From Prochlorococcus sp. MIT 1314 (lineage in GTDB: Bacteria > Cyanobacteriota > Cyanobacteriia > PCC-6307 > Cyanobiaceae), in assembly GCF_034093315.1 (NCBI RefSeq), contig NZ_CP139300.1:1054001-1118000 (forward strand): a stretch of DNA of 64,000 nucleotides. Reading direction: 5' to 3'. Numbering within the stretch: position 1 is the first letter of the stretch; each line of letters begins with the position of its first letter. The notes beneath the pieces are model-generated. The model ran no database searches. It worked only from the letters and a program-made list of their open reading frames with translations, and was not told the DNA's origin. Below, one piece after another: positions 32,043-41,642 of this stretch. The position numbers and the translations under genes are program-made.

Positions 32043-33803
32043 ATGTCTAATATTCATAAGCCTTTTCATCAAAAATATAGACCTAGCAACCTTGACGAAC
32101 TAGTTGGGCAAAATTTTATATCTATTACTCTAAAACAAGCACTATTAACAAACAAAATTGCTCCTGCATATCTTTTTAATGGACCAAGAGGAACTGGAAA
32201 AACATCAAGTGCGAGAATATTTGCGAAATCTTTAAACTGCCATGCATTCGAAAACCCAACAATAAATCCATGTAATAAATGTATCTTATGTAGACAAATT
32301 TCAGATGGTAATGCTCTGGATATTATTGAGATTGATGCAGCATCAAATACTGGAGTTGAAAATATAAGAGAAATCATAGAAAGAGCGAGATTCGCCCCTA
32401 CGCAAGCGAGATGGAAAGTATACGTAATTGATGAATGTCATATGCTTTCTACAGCGGCTTCAAATGCTTTACTTAAAACTATTGAAGAACCGCCCTCAAG
32501 AGTTGTATTTATCCTTGCTACTACAAATCCTGAGAGAGTATTAAATACAATAAAAAGTAGATGTCAAAACTTTGATTTTAGAAGAATAAGCCCTAGTGAT
32601 ATTTTTAAACACTTATCAGAAATAGCAGAAAAAGAATCCATTCAATATGAAGTTCAAGCATTAAACATGATTGCGAAAAGATCTAATGGAGGAATGAGAG
32701 ATGCACAAAGTCTTCTTGAACAACTTAATCTTCTTCCAGAGGGTATAACAATTAAAAATATTCAAAACTTGCTAGGAGAAGTACCAGAAATTGAATTAAC
32801 AAATCTGATTAAATCATTAATTAATAGAAATCCAGAGTTATTAATAATTACCTGCAACAAATTATATGATACTGGCAACGAACCCCATCAAATAATTATT
32901 GGATTATTGAATATAACAAGAGATTTACTACTTTACAATAGAAATAATAAATACTCAGATCTTTATTATACCTCTGATGAATTTCAAAATGAATTGGATA
33001 AACTCTCAAAAACAATAAATAAATCAACAATAATTAATTGGCATAATAATCTAAGAAATATTGAATATCAAATTAAAACAAGTGATAATCCAAGACTTTG
33101 GTTGGAAATACATTTAACTGGCCTTCTAGATTCCCAAGAGATAAATAGTTTTAAAAATAAGCAAGAAAATAAAAATAATACAACTATAGAGAAGCATGAA
33201 AGTATAAAAAACAAGGCAATAATTAATAAAGAAAATATGTCTGATGAAATTCGCAAAAAAAGCATCAAAGAGCATATAAATGGCGAGGAATTGATCGTAA
33301 AAAAAGAGGAGAAATTAGAAATTTTTAACGTTCCTGCAAAAGAAAGTATGGAGAATATTTCTGATAATTACCAAAATGATTCTAGGCCAAATAATTTAAA
33401 AGATAAATGGGAATTAATTCTTTCTAAATTAGAGTTACCATCAACAAGAATGTTACTTAAACAACAAGCCGAACTTGAAAGTTTTAATTCTGAGAAAATC
33501 ACAATTGCATTATCTCCAAACTGGGAAAATATGATAAAAAGCAGAAAAGTTATAATTGAAGATACGGTAAAAAAGATATTTGGAGAGCAAATAATACTTA
33601 ATTTTTCTACCAAACAATTAACTAAAAGTAATCCAACGAACTCTCCGTCAAACAAAAATGAAGTAAAAAATCTGAAAGAAATAAAAACAATAGAACCAAA
33701 AACTAATTTTTCAACAAAAATATCAAAAGAGGAAACTTATGATGATAGTTCAAAAAACTTAGCAGATTTTTTTAATGGCGAAATTATAGACATTGATGAA
33801 TAA
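32043..33803 (+). CDS. dnaX: DNA polymerase III tau (and possibly gamma) subunit
   Basis: ATPase of the clamp loader that organises the replisome. The 586-residue full-length (tau-like) product has KYRPSNLDELVGQ, Walker A GPRGTGKT at 47-54, a zinc module with CNKCILC, IDEIDAA-type acidic motif seen here as IIEIDAASNTGV, VYVIDECHMLS and FILATTNPERVL. Domain III ends near residue 360, followed by a Lys/Asn/Glu-rich linker and a tau-like C-terminus. Within the linker, codons 419-421 form a -1 slippery heptamer that would give a 428-residue gamma-like protein. It converges on the glycosyltransferase with a 1-base gap. Confidence 0.96.
   Translation: MSNIHKPFHQKYRPSNLDELVGQNFISITLKQALLTNKIAPAYLFNGPRGTGKTSSARIFAKSLNCHAFENPTINPCNKCILCRQISDGNALDIIEIDAASNTGVENIREIIERARFAPTQARWKVYVIDECHMLSTAASNALLKTIEEPPSRVVFILATTNPERVLNTIKSRCQNFDFRRISPSDIFKHLSEIAEKESIQYEVQALNMIAKRSNGGMRDAQSLLEQLNLLPEGITIKNIQNLLGEVPEIELTNLIKSLINRNPELLIITCNKLYDTGNEPHQIIIGLLNITRDLLLYNRNNKYSDLYYTSDEFQNELDKLSKTINKSTIINWHNNLRNIEYQIKTSDNPRLWLEIHLTGLLDSQEINSFKNKQENKNNTTIEKHESIKNKAIINKENMSDEIRKKSIKEHINGEELIVKKEEKLEIFNVPAKESMENISDNYQNDSRPNNLKDKWELILSKLELPSTRMLLKQQAELESFNSEKITIALSPNWENMIKSRKVIIEDTVKKIFGEQIILNFSTKQLTKSNPTNSPSNKNEVKNLKEIKTIEPKTNFSTKISKEETYDDSSKNLADFFNGEIIDIDE
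33285..33305 (+). promoter_or_regulatory. Candidate -1 programmed frameshift site in dnaX
   Basis: A AAA AAA at 33299-33305 is in the correct phase (GTA AAA AAA GAG). An anti-SD-complementary GAGG at 33285-33288 leaves exactly ten bases before the heptamer. A -1 shift adds seven residues (RGEIRNF) and stops at TAA 33326-33328, giving 428 residues. No strong downstream stem-loop is apparent by eye. Confidence 0.55.
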
Positions 33804-33804
33804 A

Positions 33805-35106
33805 TTAAACTCCAGTATGAAGAGTTTTTCGCCAAAGAATCTTTTTTGGAAAAATAGACATTTTTATTGTTACCCAAGGAATTACTAGAAACCAATGTGA
33901 TAAATAAAAAACGGATAAAAATATCATCAAAAAATTTCCTTTATCCAATACAGGCACTTCACTTTTGCAATATGAGCCATACCAAAAAGCTATTCCAGAT
34001 AACATAAAAGCTGTCAATGAAATAGGGAAGTAAATTGGTGAATCTAATAAAGCGATACTGAAAACTAAATCAAAAATAGAAATAATTGGCAGTGCATATT
34101 GCAAGATGAAGAAGTAAGTTAAATCAAATTTCTGAAAATAATCAATTTTTTTAGTAAGTAATTGATCTCCATAATCAAAGAATCTTTGCAAGCCACCCTC
34201 TGCCCATCTTTGCCTTTGAGCTAATAAAGCATTTAAGTTCTCAACTGCTTCTTCCATTACTGGAGGATCCCATAAGATTCCAATTCTAGATTGTGATAAT
34301 AATAATCTTAAACTTAAATCTAGATCATCCGTAACTGTCTCTTCATTAAAGGAACCACATGCCAATAATGTATCTTTTTTAATTAATTGCCCATTTCCCC
34401 TTAATTCAGAAACTCCAGCAACTGATAACCTTCCATATTGAAAGATAGCGTCCATAGCCATCTCCATTGACTGGCATGAAGTTAAAAAATTCTTACTCAC
34501 ATTTGTTACTGATTTTCTTAATTGAACCGCAGACCAATCTCCCTCTTCTACAAAACTAAATAACCTTATCAAAGAATCTTTTTTGAGTTGAGCATCAGCA
34601 TCCAAGACTAAGAGCCATTCACCATGAGTAAACTTCAAGGCATAATTTAAAGCTCCTGACTTCCCGCCGCCTGCGTTTGGAGAACGACTGATAACTTTTA
34701 ACTTTTCAAATTGCCTGGATAATCGATCTAAAATTAAAGGCGTCTTATCCGAACTCCCATCATCAATAATATAAATATTTAATTTATTTGTTGGATAATC
34801 TAAATTAAATAACCTTTCAACTAATCTTGCTATAACATTCTCTTCATCTCTAGCTGCAACTAAAATATCAAGAAAAGGTAAATCTTTATTACTGACTCTA
34901 CTGCTAAAAGTATTTAAAAAGTTGTTCCTTTTGAAATTTCTAGAAATAACTATTAATCCATAAAAAGCAATCAAAAATGAAAGAGTCAATATAAAGTAAA
35001 AAAACCCTCTGATATTGTAAAAATGAGGAATGATTGCTACCAAGAAACAAGCATTAAGAAATAAAAACGACTTCAATCTTCGATTTTTATAAAAACTCGT
35101 GCTCAT
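33805..35106 (-). CDS. Membrane glycosyltransferase, family 2
   Basis: 433-residue GT2 enzyme. Two N-terminal hydrophobic helices (about residues 12-55) precede the catalytic domain: DILVAARDEENVIARL, YIIDDGSSDKTP, the DxD-like VLDADAQ, and the processive-type QRQRWAEGGLQRFF. Three or four further membrane helices follow. This layout is typical of enzymes that make or export polysaccharide or glycolipid; the sugar and acceptor are unknown. It is 27 bases downstream of the SpoIID-like gene on the same strand, suggesting a shared envelope role. Confidence 0.9.
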   Translation of the reverse strand: MSTSFYKNRRLKSFLFLNACFLVAIIPHFYNIRGFFYFILTLSFLIAFYGLIVISRNFKRNNFLNTFSSRVSNKDLPFLDILVAARDEENVIARLVERLFNLDYPTNKLNIYIIDDGSSDKTPLILDRLSRQFEKLKVISRSPNAGGGKSGALNYALKFTHGEWLLVLDADAQLKKDSLIRLFSFVEEGDWSAVQLRKSVTNVSKNFLTSCQSMEMAMDAIFQYGRLSVAGVSELRGNGQLIKKDTLLACGSFNEETVTDDLDLSLRLLLSQSRIGILWDPPVMEEAVENLNALLAQRQRWAEGGLQRFFDYGDQLLTKKIDYFQKFDLTYFFILQYALPIISIFDLVFSIALLDSPIYFPISLTAFMLSGIAFWYGSYCKSEVPVLDKGNFLMIFLSVFYLSHWFLVIPWVTIKMSIFPKKILWRKTLHTGV

Positions 35107-35133
35107 AAAAGTAAATTGCTAATTATTTAATTC

Positions 35134-36672
35134 TCATTGAGACAATATCTCAAATTTTTCAAGTTTTGCATCTCGATAGTAATGATTCAATATTTGTTCA
35201 TAAGAGAATCCTAAATCAGCCATTTCAATTGCTCCTGACTGTGATAAACCTACACCATGGCCGAAGCCTCCTCCCTTCAAAAGCCATAAATCATCACTTA
35301 ATTTATTAATAGTGAATAAATTACTAGGTAAAAAACTCAATACCCGTCGAATATCATCTTTAACTAGAATAATAGATTTATTAACTTTGTTCGTCTGAAT
35401 TTCTAATTTTGTCACTCTGCCACTTGAACCACGTTCAATAGCATTTAAATCCAACACATTTTCATTAATGTTTATAAGTTTGTTTTTAATTAACTTTTCT
35501 TTAATTTCAAGACTAGAAATTTCCTTATTCCAACGAAAAAGAGAGTGATTGCTTCCATAAAACTGTTCTTTATCAAAGTCTAAAAAATTATTTAATTCAG
35601 ATTCACTTGTAATTGGAGGTTTAAAAATTTGATTTAATGCCTTAGAACCGTCTATCGTCGTATTAAAGTAAGGGTAATTTTGCATTTGCCAAGACTCACC
35701 AGCTGTGGCAGATATACCACCATTAGAACCATGATAAAAAGCATTTATGGGTTGATTTTCATATTTAAGAATTAAATTTGAAGTTGCTTCTATAGCTTTT
35801 TGTACCTTTATATTTTTTATTTTAGGAGGCTTATAAACTTGGCATTGAGTGCTTATACATAAATGATATTTATCCATATTAAATCTATCAGAATTAAAAA
35901 TTCCCCAAGTTCGGGCAATAACTGCTTGTGCCTTGAGTGCTTCAATATGAGAACTCGGTCCAATTTCGTATGGCAAAACACCTTCCAAATAATCATCAAA
36001 CTTAATTTTCTGTATTAACGTCCAACTTCCATATGAATCTTGTCTTAAATAAAAATTCTTGCCAAAAGTAACATCATTTATTTTTATTTCCTCGTCAGCA
36101 TAAATATGTATTGGTCCTTCGAGTTTCTTAAAAATATTCTCACTACTTAGAAAAGGAGTAATTTGTATATTTTTTATTTTTCTGAAAATCTTATTTTTTA
36201 ATTCAAATTCTGGTAGATCATCTTCAAATGGAATCCATACTTCCCAATATTTAGGGTAAGCAACGGTAGTCTTAAATCCTTTATCTTTTAGTTTATCTGC
36301 TTGTTTCTTTGCTGATTCATAACTCGCAAAAGGCCCAAAAACAATTCTTTCAATTGTTTTTGGATTTTTGAGAGGTATATTCCTCCAAGTAATTTTAATC
36401 TGTTTTGATTTGTGTTTAATACCATTAGATGAAATCAAGTTTAAAAAGCCTTTATCAGTTATAAAATTAATATTCTTTCTCTTAGAAAAATTATCATTTT
36501 CCCCACCAAGATATTGCTTTAAACCAATTAAAAATTTTCCTTTTTTAATTTCTGTATTGAGTTCAATCTTTAGCAATTCTTCCGCGACTAAATTAAAAGT
36601 AAATTTAGTGTCAATTAGTATAAGAGAAATAAAGCCTAAAAATAAATTTAGAAAGTTAGATTTAAGTTTCAT
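35134..36672 (-). CDS. SpoIID/LytB-domain protein
   Basis: 512 residues from ATG at 36672; a TTG three codons earlier is less likely. A signal-like hydrophobic stretch is at the N-terminus (LNLFLGFISLILIDTKFTF). The middle has a SPOR-like region (VFGPFASYESAKKQADKLKDKG, TVAYPKYWEVW). The SpoIID domain follows, with YLEGVLPYEIGPSSHIEALKAQAV, ARTWGIF, CISTQCQVY, and the end GGGFGHGVGLSQSGAIEMAD. In Bacillus SpoIID is a lytic transglycosylase on denuded peptidoglycan. In a non-sporulating cyanobacterium a cell-wall hydrolase or remodelling role is inferred. Upstream of the GT2 gene in an apparent two-gene unit. Confidence 0.88.
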   Translation of the reverse strand: MKLKSNFLNLFLGFISLILIDTKFTFNLVAEELLKIELNTEIKKGKFLIGLKQYLGGENDNFSKRKNINFITDKGFLNLISSNGIKHKSKQIKITWRNIPLKNPKTIERIVFGPFASYESAKKQADKLKDKGFKTTVAYPKYWEVWIPFEDDLPEFELKNKIFRKIKNIQITPFLSSENIFKKLEGPIHIYADEEIKINDVTFGKNFYLRQDSYGSWTLIQKIKFDDYLEGVLPYEIGPSSHIEALKAQAVIARTWGIFNSDRFNMDKYHLCISTQCQVYKPPKIKNIKVQKAIEATSNLILKYENQPINAFYHGSNGGISATAGESWQMQNYPYFNTTIDGSKALNQIFKPPITSESELNNFLDFDKEQFYGSNHSLFRWNKEISSLEIKEKLIKNKLININENVLDLNAIERGSSGRVTKLEIQTNKVNKSIILVKDDIRRVLSFLPSNLFTINKLSDDLWLLKGGGFGHGVGLSQSGAIEMADLGFSYEQILNHYYRDAKLEKFEILSQ

Positions 36673-36763
36673 AAGCAGCAACTTTCCTTATCAATTAAAA
36701 ACTTTAATTTGCACCAATGCGTATAAAGGTTTAGATTATTTAAATTAAACACATTTGACTTAA

Positions 36764-36961
36764 ATGTCTAAACTAAAAACTCGTAAATCAGCTGCCAAAA
36801 GATTTAAAGCTACTGCAACGGGTAAATTTATGAGAAGACGAGCTTTCCATAATCATTTACTTGATCATAAAAGCTCAAAAGTAAAAAGACATCTTTCAAC
36901 GAAAGCCGTAGTTGATGAAAGAGATGCTGATAATGTAAGATTGATGATTCCATACGCATAA
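36764..36961 (+). CDS. rpmI: Ribosomal protein bL35
   Basis: 65-residue large-subunit protein. The sequence [20 protein letters not shown] followed by [15 protein letters not shown] is diagnostic, and it is rich in Lys and Arg as expected. It is 28 bases upstream of rplT, the usual partner; infC, which often joins this operon in other bacteria, lies elsewhere in this window (6651-7223). Confidence 0.98.
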   Translation: MSKLKTRKSAAKRFKATATGKFMRRRAFHNHLLDHKSSKVKRHLSTKAVVDERDADNVRLMIPYA

Positions 36962-36989
36962 CTTATTAACCCATTTTCCTTAATAATTC

Positions 36990-37337
36990 ATGGCACGTGT
37001 TAAAAGAGGCAATATAGCCAGAAAAAGAAGAAACAAAATCTTAAATCTTGCAAAAGGTTTTAGAGGAGGAAACAAAAATCTTTTCAGAACAGCAAATCAA
37101 AGGGTAATGAAAGCCCTTTGTAATGCTTACAGAGATCGAAGAAGAAGAAAAAGAGATTTTAGAAGACTTTGGATTTCTAGAATTAATGCTTCAGCCAGAA
37201 TAAATGGTACTAACTACAGCAAGTTAATAAATGGCATGAAAAATTCAGAAATTATAATTAACAGAAAAATGCTTGCTCAATTAGCCTTAAATGATCCAAA
37301 ATGTTTTGAAAAAATAGTTTCTTCCGTTAGCCATTAA
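36990..37337 (+). CDS. rplT: Ribosomal protein bL20
   Basis: 115-residue 23S rRNA-binding assembly protein. Typical sequence [60 protein letters not shown]. In E. coli L20 represses its own operon; I see no leader structure here to support that. Confidence 0.98.
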   Translation: MARVKRGNIARKRRNKILNLAKGFRGGNKNLFRTANQRVMKALCNAYRDRRRRKRDFRRLWISRINASARINGTNYSKLINGMKNSEIIINRKMLAQLALNDPKCFEKIVSSVSH

Positions 37338-37373
37338 AAAAAAGAATATAATTTAAAAAAGTAATTATAAATA

Positions 37374-37931
37374 ATGGAAATATCTTCCTTTCAATCGTAT
37401 TTAATAATTCTTTTTACAGTACTAATAATAATTTCTATTTTTGTATTCAGACAATTTCTAAAAACAAGAAGTGAAGAATTTAATTTAGTAAAATTTGAAC
37501 AGAAAGGTTTAGATTCTCTATCTAAAGCTACAGAATTATATGAATTTGGGTCTGTTCAGATAAAAAAAAGATTATATGCTGAAGCAACTAAGACTTTTTT
37601 AAAAGCAATTGAAAATTATGAAAATGAACCTGATGAAGCCAAAGCCATAATAAATAACGCTTTGGGATTTTCTTATGCTGCTCAAAATGAATTTAAAAAA
37701 GCCATTAAATATTATAATTATGCAATAAAATCACTCCCTGAATATCCGATAGCTCTAAATAATCTCGCATCAGCACAACAGCGTTTATTGGAATACGACT
37801 TAGCATATGCTACTTATCAAAAGGTTTTAGTGATAGATCCAAAAAACAAAACAGCAATTAAAAAAAGTAAGGAGTTAGAAAAAAGAAATAATTACAAACC
37901 TTATGAAGGGATAAAAAATAAGGGATTCTAA
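37374..37931 (+). CDS. TPR-repeat membrane-anchored protein
   Basis: 185-residue protein with one N-terminal transmembrane helix (about residues 7-26, [17 protein letters not shown]). At least two or three tetratricopeptide repeats follow: [44 protein letters not shown] and [24 protein letters not shown]. It is probably a scaffold at a membrane; the partner is unknown. It lies 36 bases after rplT and two bases before thiG, so it is likely co-transcribed with thiG. Confidence 0.85.
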   Translation: MEISSFQSYLIILFTVLIIISIFVFRQFLKTRSEEFNLVKFEQKGLDSLSKATELYEFGSVQIKKRLYAEATKTFLKAIENYENEPDEAKAIINNALGFSYAAQNEFKKAIKYYNYAIKSLPEYPIALNNLASAQQRLLEYDLAYATYQKVLVIDPKNKTAIKKSKELEKRNNYKPYEGIKNKGF

Positions 37932-37933
37932 AT

Positions 37934-38728
37934 ATGGAAAATTATTCATCTTTACTAATTGGAGGAAAACAATTTTCCAGTAGATTAATGGTAGGTACTG
38001 GCAAGTACAAATCTACACAAGATATGGTACAAAGCTTATCAAACTCCGAAACAGAAATTATAACCGTCGCTGTAAGAAGAATTAAAAATAATCAAACAGG
38101 AGAAAATTTACTCGAAAAGATTAATTGGGAAAAATACTGGATGCTTCCTAATACAGCGGGTTGTGTAAATGCCGATGAGGCAGTCAGAATAGCAATTTTG
38201 GGAAGAGAACTTGCAAAATTATCTGGTCAAGAAGAAAATAATTTTGTCAAGTTGGAAGTTATTCCTGACAAAAAGTATTTACTGCCAGATCCAATAGAAA
38301 CACTAAAAGCAGCTGAAGTTTTAATAAAAAAAGGTTTTGCTGTACTTCCCTATATCAATGCAGATCCTATTCTTGCAAAAAGACTAGAGGAACTAGGTTG
38401 TTCAACTGTAATGCCATTAGGCTCGCCTATTGGCTCAGGACAGGGTTTATTAAATTTATCAAACATAACAATAATTATTGAAAATGCCAGAGTGCCAGTG
38501 ATAATTGACGCGGGAATTGGGGTACCAAGTGAAGCTTCTCAAGCCATGGAACTTGGAGCTGATGGTGTATTAATCAATAGTGCAATAGCACAAGCTGAAA
38601 ATCCGCCTCTAATGGCTCAAGCTATAAATTATGGAGTAAAGGCAGGGAGGCAAGCTTTTCTAGCGGGAAGAATTAAAAAACAAGACTTTGCAGTAGCAAG
38701 TTCACCGGAAGTAAATATATCTATATAA
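37934..38728 (+). CDS. thiG: Thiazole synthase ThiG
   Basis: Makes the thiazole phosphate carboxylate of thiamine from deoxyxylulose 5-phosphate, dehydroglycine and ThiS-thiocarboxylate. The 264-residue barrel has [14 protein letters not shown] with the Schiff-base region, [53 protein letters not shown] and [30 protein letters not shown]. Family match is strong across its length. Confidence 0.97.
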   Translation: MENYSSLLIGGKQFSSRLMVGTGKYKSTQDMVQSLSNSETEIITVAVRRIKNNQTGENLLEKINWEKYWMLPNTAGCVNADEAVRIAILGRELAKLSGQEENNFVKLEVIPDKKYLLPDPIETLKAAEVLIKKGFAVLPYINADPILAKRLEELGCSTVMPLGSPIGSGQGLLNLSNITIIIENARVPVIIDAGIGVPSEASQAMELGADGVLINSAIAQAENPPLMAQAINYGVKAGRQAFLAGRIKKQDFAVASSPEVNISI

Positions 38729-38757
38729 TTCTCTAAATTGAGCAAAGTTTAAAAAAA

Positions 38758-38776
38758 TAGTAAAAATTTTTTACTA
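38758..38776 (+). terminator. Possible weak terminator after thiG
   Basis: A 9-bp inverted repeat (TAGTAAAAA, one base, TTTTTACTA) lies 30 bases after thiG, preceded by a run of A and followed by GATTTTA. The stem is A-T only, so the hairpin would be unstable. It sits in the 170-base gap before sqdB, in which I see no other gene. Confidence 0.35.
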
Positions 38777-38898
38777 GATTTTATGTATCGTATTAAGAAA
38801 GAAGATTTGAAACTATTTACAATGTTTTTTCGCAAATTGGAAGCACGCTGTAGTAATTTAATAAATATATTATGAATCTATTAATTCTGGAGATCTGA

Positions 38899-40092
38899 GT
38901 GAAAGTTATTGTTCTTGGTGGAGATGGTTTTTGCGGTTGGCCTTGTGCGGTGAATTTAGCAGAGCAAAATCATGATGTAATTATTGTCGACAATTTAAGT
39001 CGTAGAAAAATTGATATTGATCTAGAGGTAGAATCTTTAACTCCAATTGCTTCGATAACAGAACGGCTTTCTGCATGGAAAGAGATTGGAGGTAAGCCTA
39101 TGAGATTTCTTAATATGGATATCTCTAAGCAATATCAAAAATTACTCAATTTGCTCATTGATGAAAAACCAGATTCCGTGATTCATTTTGCAGAACAAAG
39201 AGCAGCACCTTACTCGATGAAATCTAGTTTTACCAAAAGATATACAGTTGATAATAATGTTAATGGCACCCACAACCTTCTTGCTGCAATAGTAGAGAGT
39301 AATCTAGATATTCATGTTGTTCATTTAGGAACAATGGGAGTCTACGGATATGGATCACATAGAGGCGCAACAATTCCAGAAGGTTATCTAAAAGTTGAAG
39401 TTCCACAACCAGATGGAAGTCGCTTTGAAGAAGAAATATTACACCCTGCAAGTCCAGGTAGTGTCTACCATATGACTAAAACTTTAGATCAATTATTATT
39501 TCTTTACTACAACAAAAATGATCTTGTAAGGATCACTGATCTACATCAAGGCATTGTTTGGGGAACAAATACAGAAGCAACCTTAAAAGATCCTAGATTG
39601 ACAAACCGATTTGACTATGACGGAGATTATGGAACTGTTTTAAACAGATTTCTAATGCAAGCTGCAATTGGATATCCATTAAGTGTTCATGGGACAGGAG
39701 GGCAAACAAGAGCATTTATACATATAAAAGACTCTGTAAAATGCGTACAACTTGCTCTTGAAAATCCTCCAAAATCTGGAGAAAGAGTCAAAATCTTCAA
39801 TCAAATGACTGAGAGTCATCAAGTTGGAGAATTAGCTAAAAAAGTTGCTTCTCTAACAGGAGCTGATATCAATTATTTACCAAATCCAAGGAATGAAGCG
39901 GTAGAAAATGATCTAATTGTTGATAATAAATGCTTCATAGAATTAGGTTTAAACCCAACGACTCTTGATAATGGCTTATTAGAAGAAGTTGTTGAAGTTG
40001 CTAAAAAATACTCCAATAGATGTGATCTTAAGCGCATCCCTTGTGTTTCATCCTGGACTAAAAAACAAGCTGAGGCTATAAAGACTAAGTAA
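38899..40092 (+). CDS. sqdB: UDP-sulfoquinovose synthase
   Basis: Makes UDP-sulfoquinovose from UDP-glucose and sulfite, the head-group donor for sulfolipid SQDG. The 397 residues start with GTG at 38899 behind GGAGAT. Extended SDR features: the nucleotide loop GGDGFCGWP near the start, HFAEQRAAPYSMKSS, GTMGVYGYGSHRGATIPEGYL, and the catalytic YxxxK in VYHMTKTLDQ. SQDG partly replaces phospholipids in phosphate-poor oceans. sqdX follows after 26 bases. Confidence 0.98.
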   Translation: MKVIVLGGDGFCGWPCAVNLAEQNHDVIIVDNLSRRKIDIDLEVESLTPIASITERLSAWKEIGGKPMRFLNMDISKQYQKLLNLLIDEKPDSVIHFAEQRAAPYSMKSSFTKRYTVDNNVNGTHNLLAAIVESNLDIHVVHLGTMGVYGYGSHRGATIPEGYLKVEVPQPDGSRFEEEILHPASPGSVYHMTKTLDQLLFLYYNKNDLVRITDLHQGIVWGTNTEATLKDPRLTNRFDYDGDYGTVLNRFLMQAAIGYPLSVHGTGGQTRAFIHIKDSVKCVQLALENPPKSGERVKIFNQMTESHQVGELAKKVASLTGADINYLPNPRNEAVENDLIVDNKCFIELGLNPTTLDNGLLEEVVEVAKKYSNRCDLKRIPCVSSWTKKQAEAIKTK

Positions 40093-40118
40093 AATTTCTG
40101 AAATAGGTACCTAAGAAA

Positions 40119-41252
40119 GTGAAAATTGCATTGTTTACTGAAACTTTTTTACCTAAAGTTGACGGCATAGTCACAAGACTGACTAAAACGATTGAATTTT
40201 TAATAAAAAATGGTAATGAAGTTATAATTTTCTGCCCAGAGGGGTGTCCAGAATCATATATGGGAGCAACTGTAGTTGGAGTTGCTGCGATGCCATTACC
40301 CTTATACCCAGAGTTGAAGCTTGGCTTACCAGGTCCTGCAGTTTCAGATAAGTTAGAAAAATTTAACCCAGATTTGATACATGTTGTTAATCCAGCTGTA
40401 CTTGGATTAGGTGGTATATGGTTGGCGAAAACTAATAATATTCCTTTAATTGCTAGCTACCATACTCATCTTCCAAAATATCTGGAACATTACGGTATGG
40501 GAATGTTAGAGCCACTTTTGTGGGAATTACTTAAAGCAGCTCATAATCAAGCCTTGTTAAACTTATGTACTTCAACTGCTATGGTCAATGAGTTAAAAGA
40601 TAAAGGTATTCAAAGGACTGCTCTATGGCAAAGAGGAGTAGATACTTACAGTTTCCGACCAGATTTGAGAAGTGAGAGAATGAGAGAAAAATTATTTGGT
40701 AAATATAAAGACGCTGATTACTTATTGATTTATGTAGGAAGATTATCAGCAGAAAAGCAAATTGAAAGAATTAAACCAGTCTTAGAAAGTATCCCTAATG
40801 CTTGCCTAGCACTTGTGGGTGATGGACCATACAGAAACCAGCTTGAAAAAATTTTCGAAAATACTAAGACTAATTTCATAGGATATTTATCTGGCGATGA
40901 ACTTGCTAGCGCCTATGCCTCTGGAGATATATTTTTATTTCCATCTAGTACAGAAACACTTGGATTGGTTTTACTAGAAGCAATGGCAGCAGGATGTCCA
41001 GTTATCGGAGCCAACAAGGGGGGGATTCCAGATATTATTAGCGATGGGATTAATGGTTGTTTATATGATCCTGATGAAAAAGATAATGGAGAACAGAGTT
41101 TGATTGAAGCGACAAAAAAAATTCTAGAGAATGAAGATAAAAGAGAAGTTATGAGAAAAGAGGCACGAAACGAAGCAGAAAAATGGGATTGGAATCAAGC
41201 AACGTTACAACTGCAAAATTATTATGAAAATACTCTCAAAGAAATAGATTAA
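40119..41252 (+). CDS. sqdX: SQDG synthase (sulfoquinovosyltransferase)
   Basis: Transfers sulfoquinovose from UDP-sulfoquinovose to diacylglycerol, the last step of SQDG synthesis. The 377-residue GT-B (family 4) enzyme starts with GTG at 40119: ALFTETFLPKVDGIVTRL, IASYHTHLPKYLEHYG, WQRGVDTYSFRPDLRSE, LIYVGRLSAEKQIERI and the nucleotide-binding FPSSTETLGLVLLEAMAAG. Pairing with sqdB supports the specific assignment over a general glycosyltransferase. Confidence 0.96.
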   Translation: MKIALFTETFLPKVDGIVTRLTKTIEFLIKNGNEVIIFCPEGCPESYMGATVVGVAAMPLPLYPELKLGLPGPAVSDKLEKFNPDLIHVVNPAVLGLGGIWLAKTNNIPLIASYHTHLPKYLEHYGMGMLEPLLWELLKAAHNQALLNLCTSTAMVNELKDKGIQRTALWQRGVDTYSFRPDLRSERMREKLFGKYKDADYLLIYVGRLSAEKQIERIKPVLESIPNACLALVGDGPYRNQLEKIFENTKTNFIGYLSGDELASAYASGDIFLFPSSTETLGLVLLEAMAAGCPVIGANKGGIPDIISDGINGCLYDPDEKDNGEQSLIEATKKILENEDKREVMRKEARNEAEKWDWNQATLQLQNYYENTLKEID

Positions 41253-41264
41253 ACTTAGTATTAA

Positions 41265-41513
41265 TTATGCTACGTGTGGAGGCGTAGGACTACTATACGA
41301 AGTTAAGGGAAGTATTAGAGTAGCGATATTTTGATTCTTTTCAGGCCTTTTTTTCTTTGAGAATTTTTTACCAAAAGGTACTCTTATGACATTAGTTCCC
41401 TCAATGGAACAAATGTTTGAGTTATCTCCTGAAAAATTATTGACAAAATTTGGTAAGTCGACGTTCTTAACTGGCAGGTGCTTAACATTACCAGATTTAA
41501 AATCTTTTGTCAT
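41265..41513 (-). CDS. Small hypothetical protein
   Basis: 82-residue frame between sqdX and gcvP, reading leftward. It contains a central ICSIEGTNVIRVPFGKKF and a basic KKKRPEKN patch, and ends with LILPLTSYSSPTPPHVA. No family recognised. Codon use is A/T-ending like its neighbours and it begins with ATG, but the ribosome site is weak. A 61-residue frame on the other strand at 41386-41568 overlaps it and looks less protein-like. If real it may be read from the gcvP side, 130 bases upstream. Confidence 0.5.
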   Translation of the reverse strand: MTKDFKSGNVKHLPVKNVDLPNFVNNFSGDNSNICSIEGTNVIRVPFGKKFSKKKRPEKNQNIATLILPLTSYSSPTPPHVA

Positions 41514-41642
41514 AGCTTCAAATACCCCAAAAAATTTGATGCTCGAATATTTTAATAAAAAAATTTAAAAAAATTCTATAAGAAAATATTAAATTTTTAT
41601 TCAAACTTATAATAACTAAGTAAATACAAGAAAGCTAGGCCT

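Noticed and set aside
33805-36672. Genomic island at the glycosyltransferase/SpoIID genes
   Set aside because: No tRNA, integrase or repeat flanks it, base composition is like the surroundings, and neighbours are core genes.
41386-41568. 60-residue frame on the plus strand between sqdX and gcvP
   Set aside because: It overlaps a longer, more protein-like frame on the other strand and has no family features.
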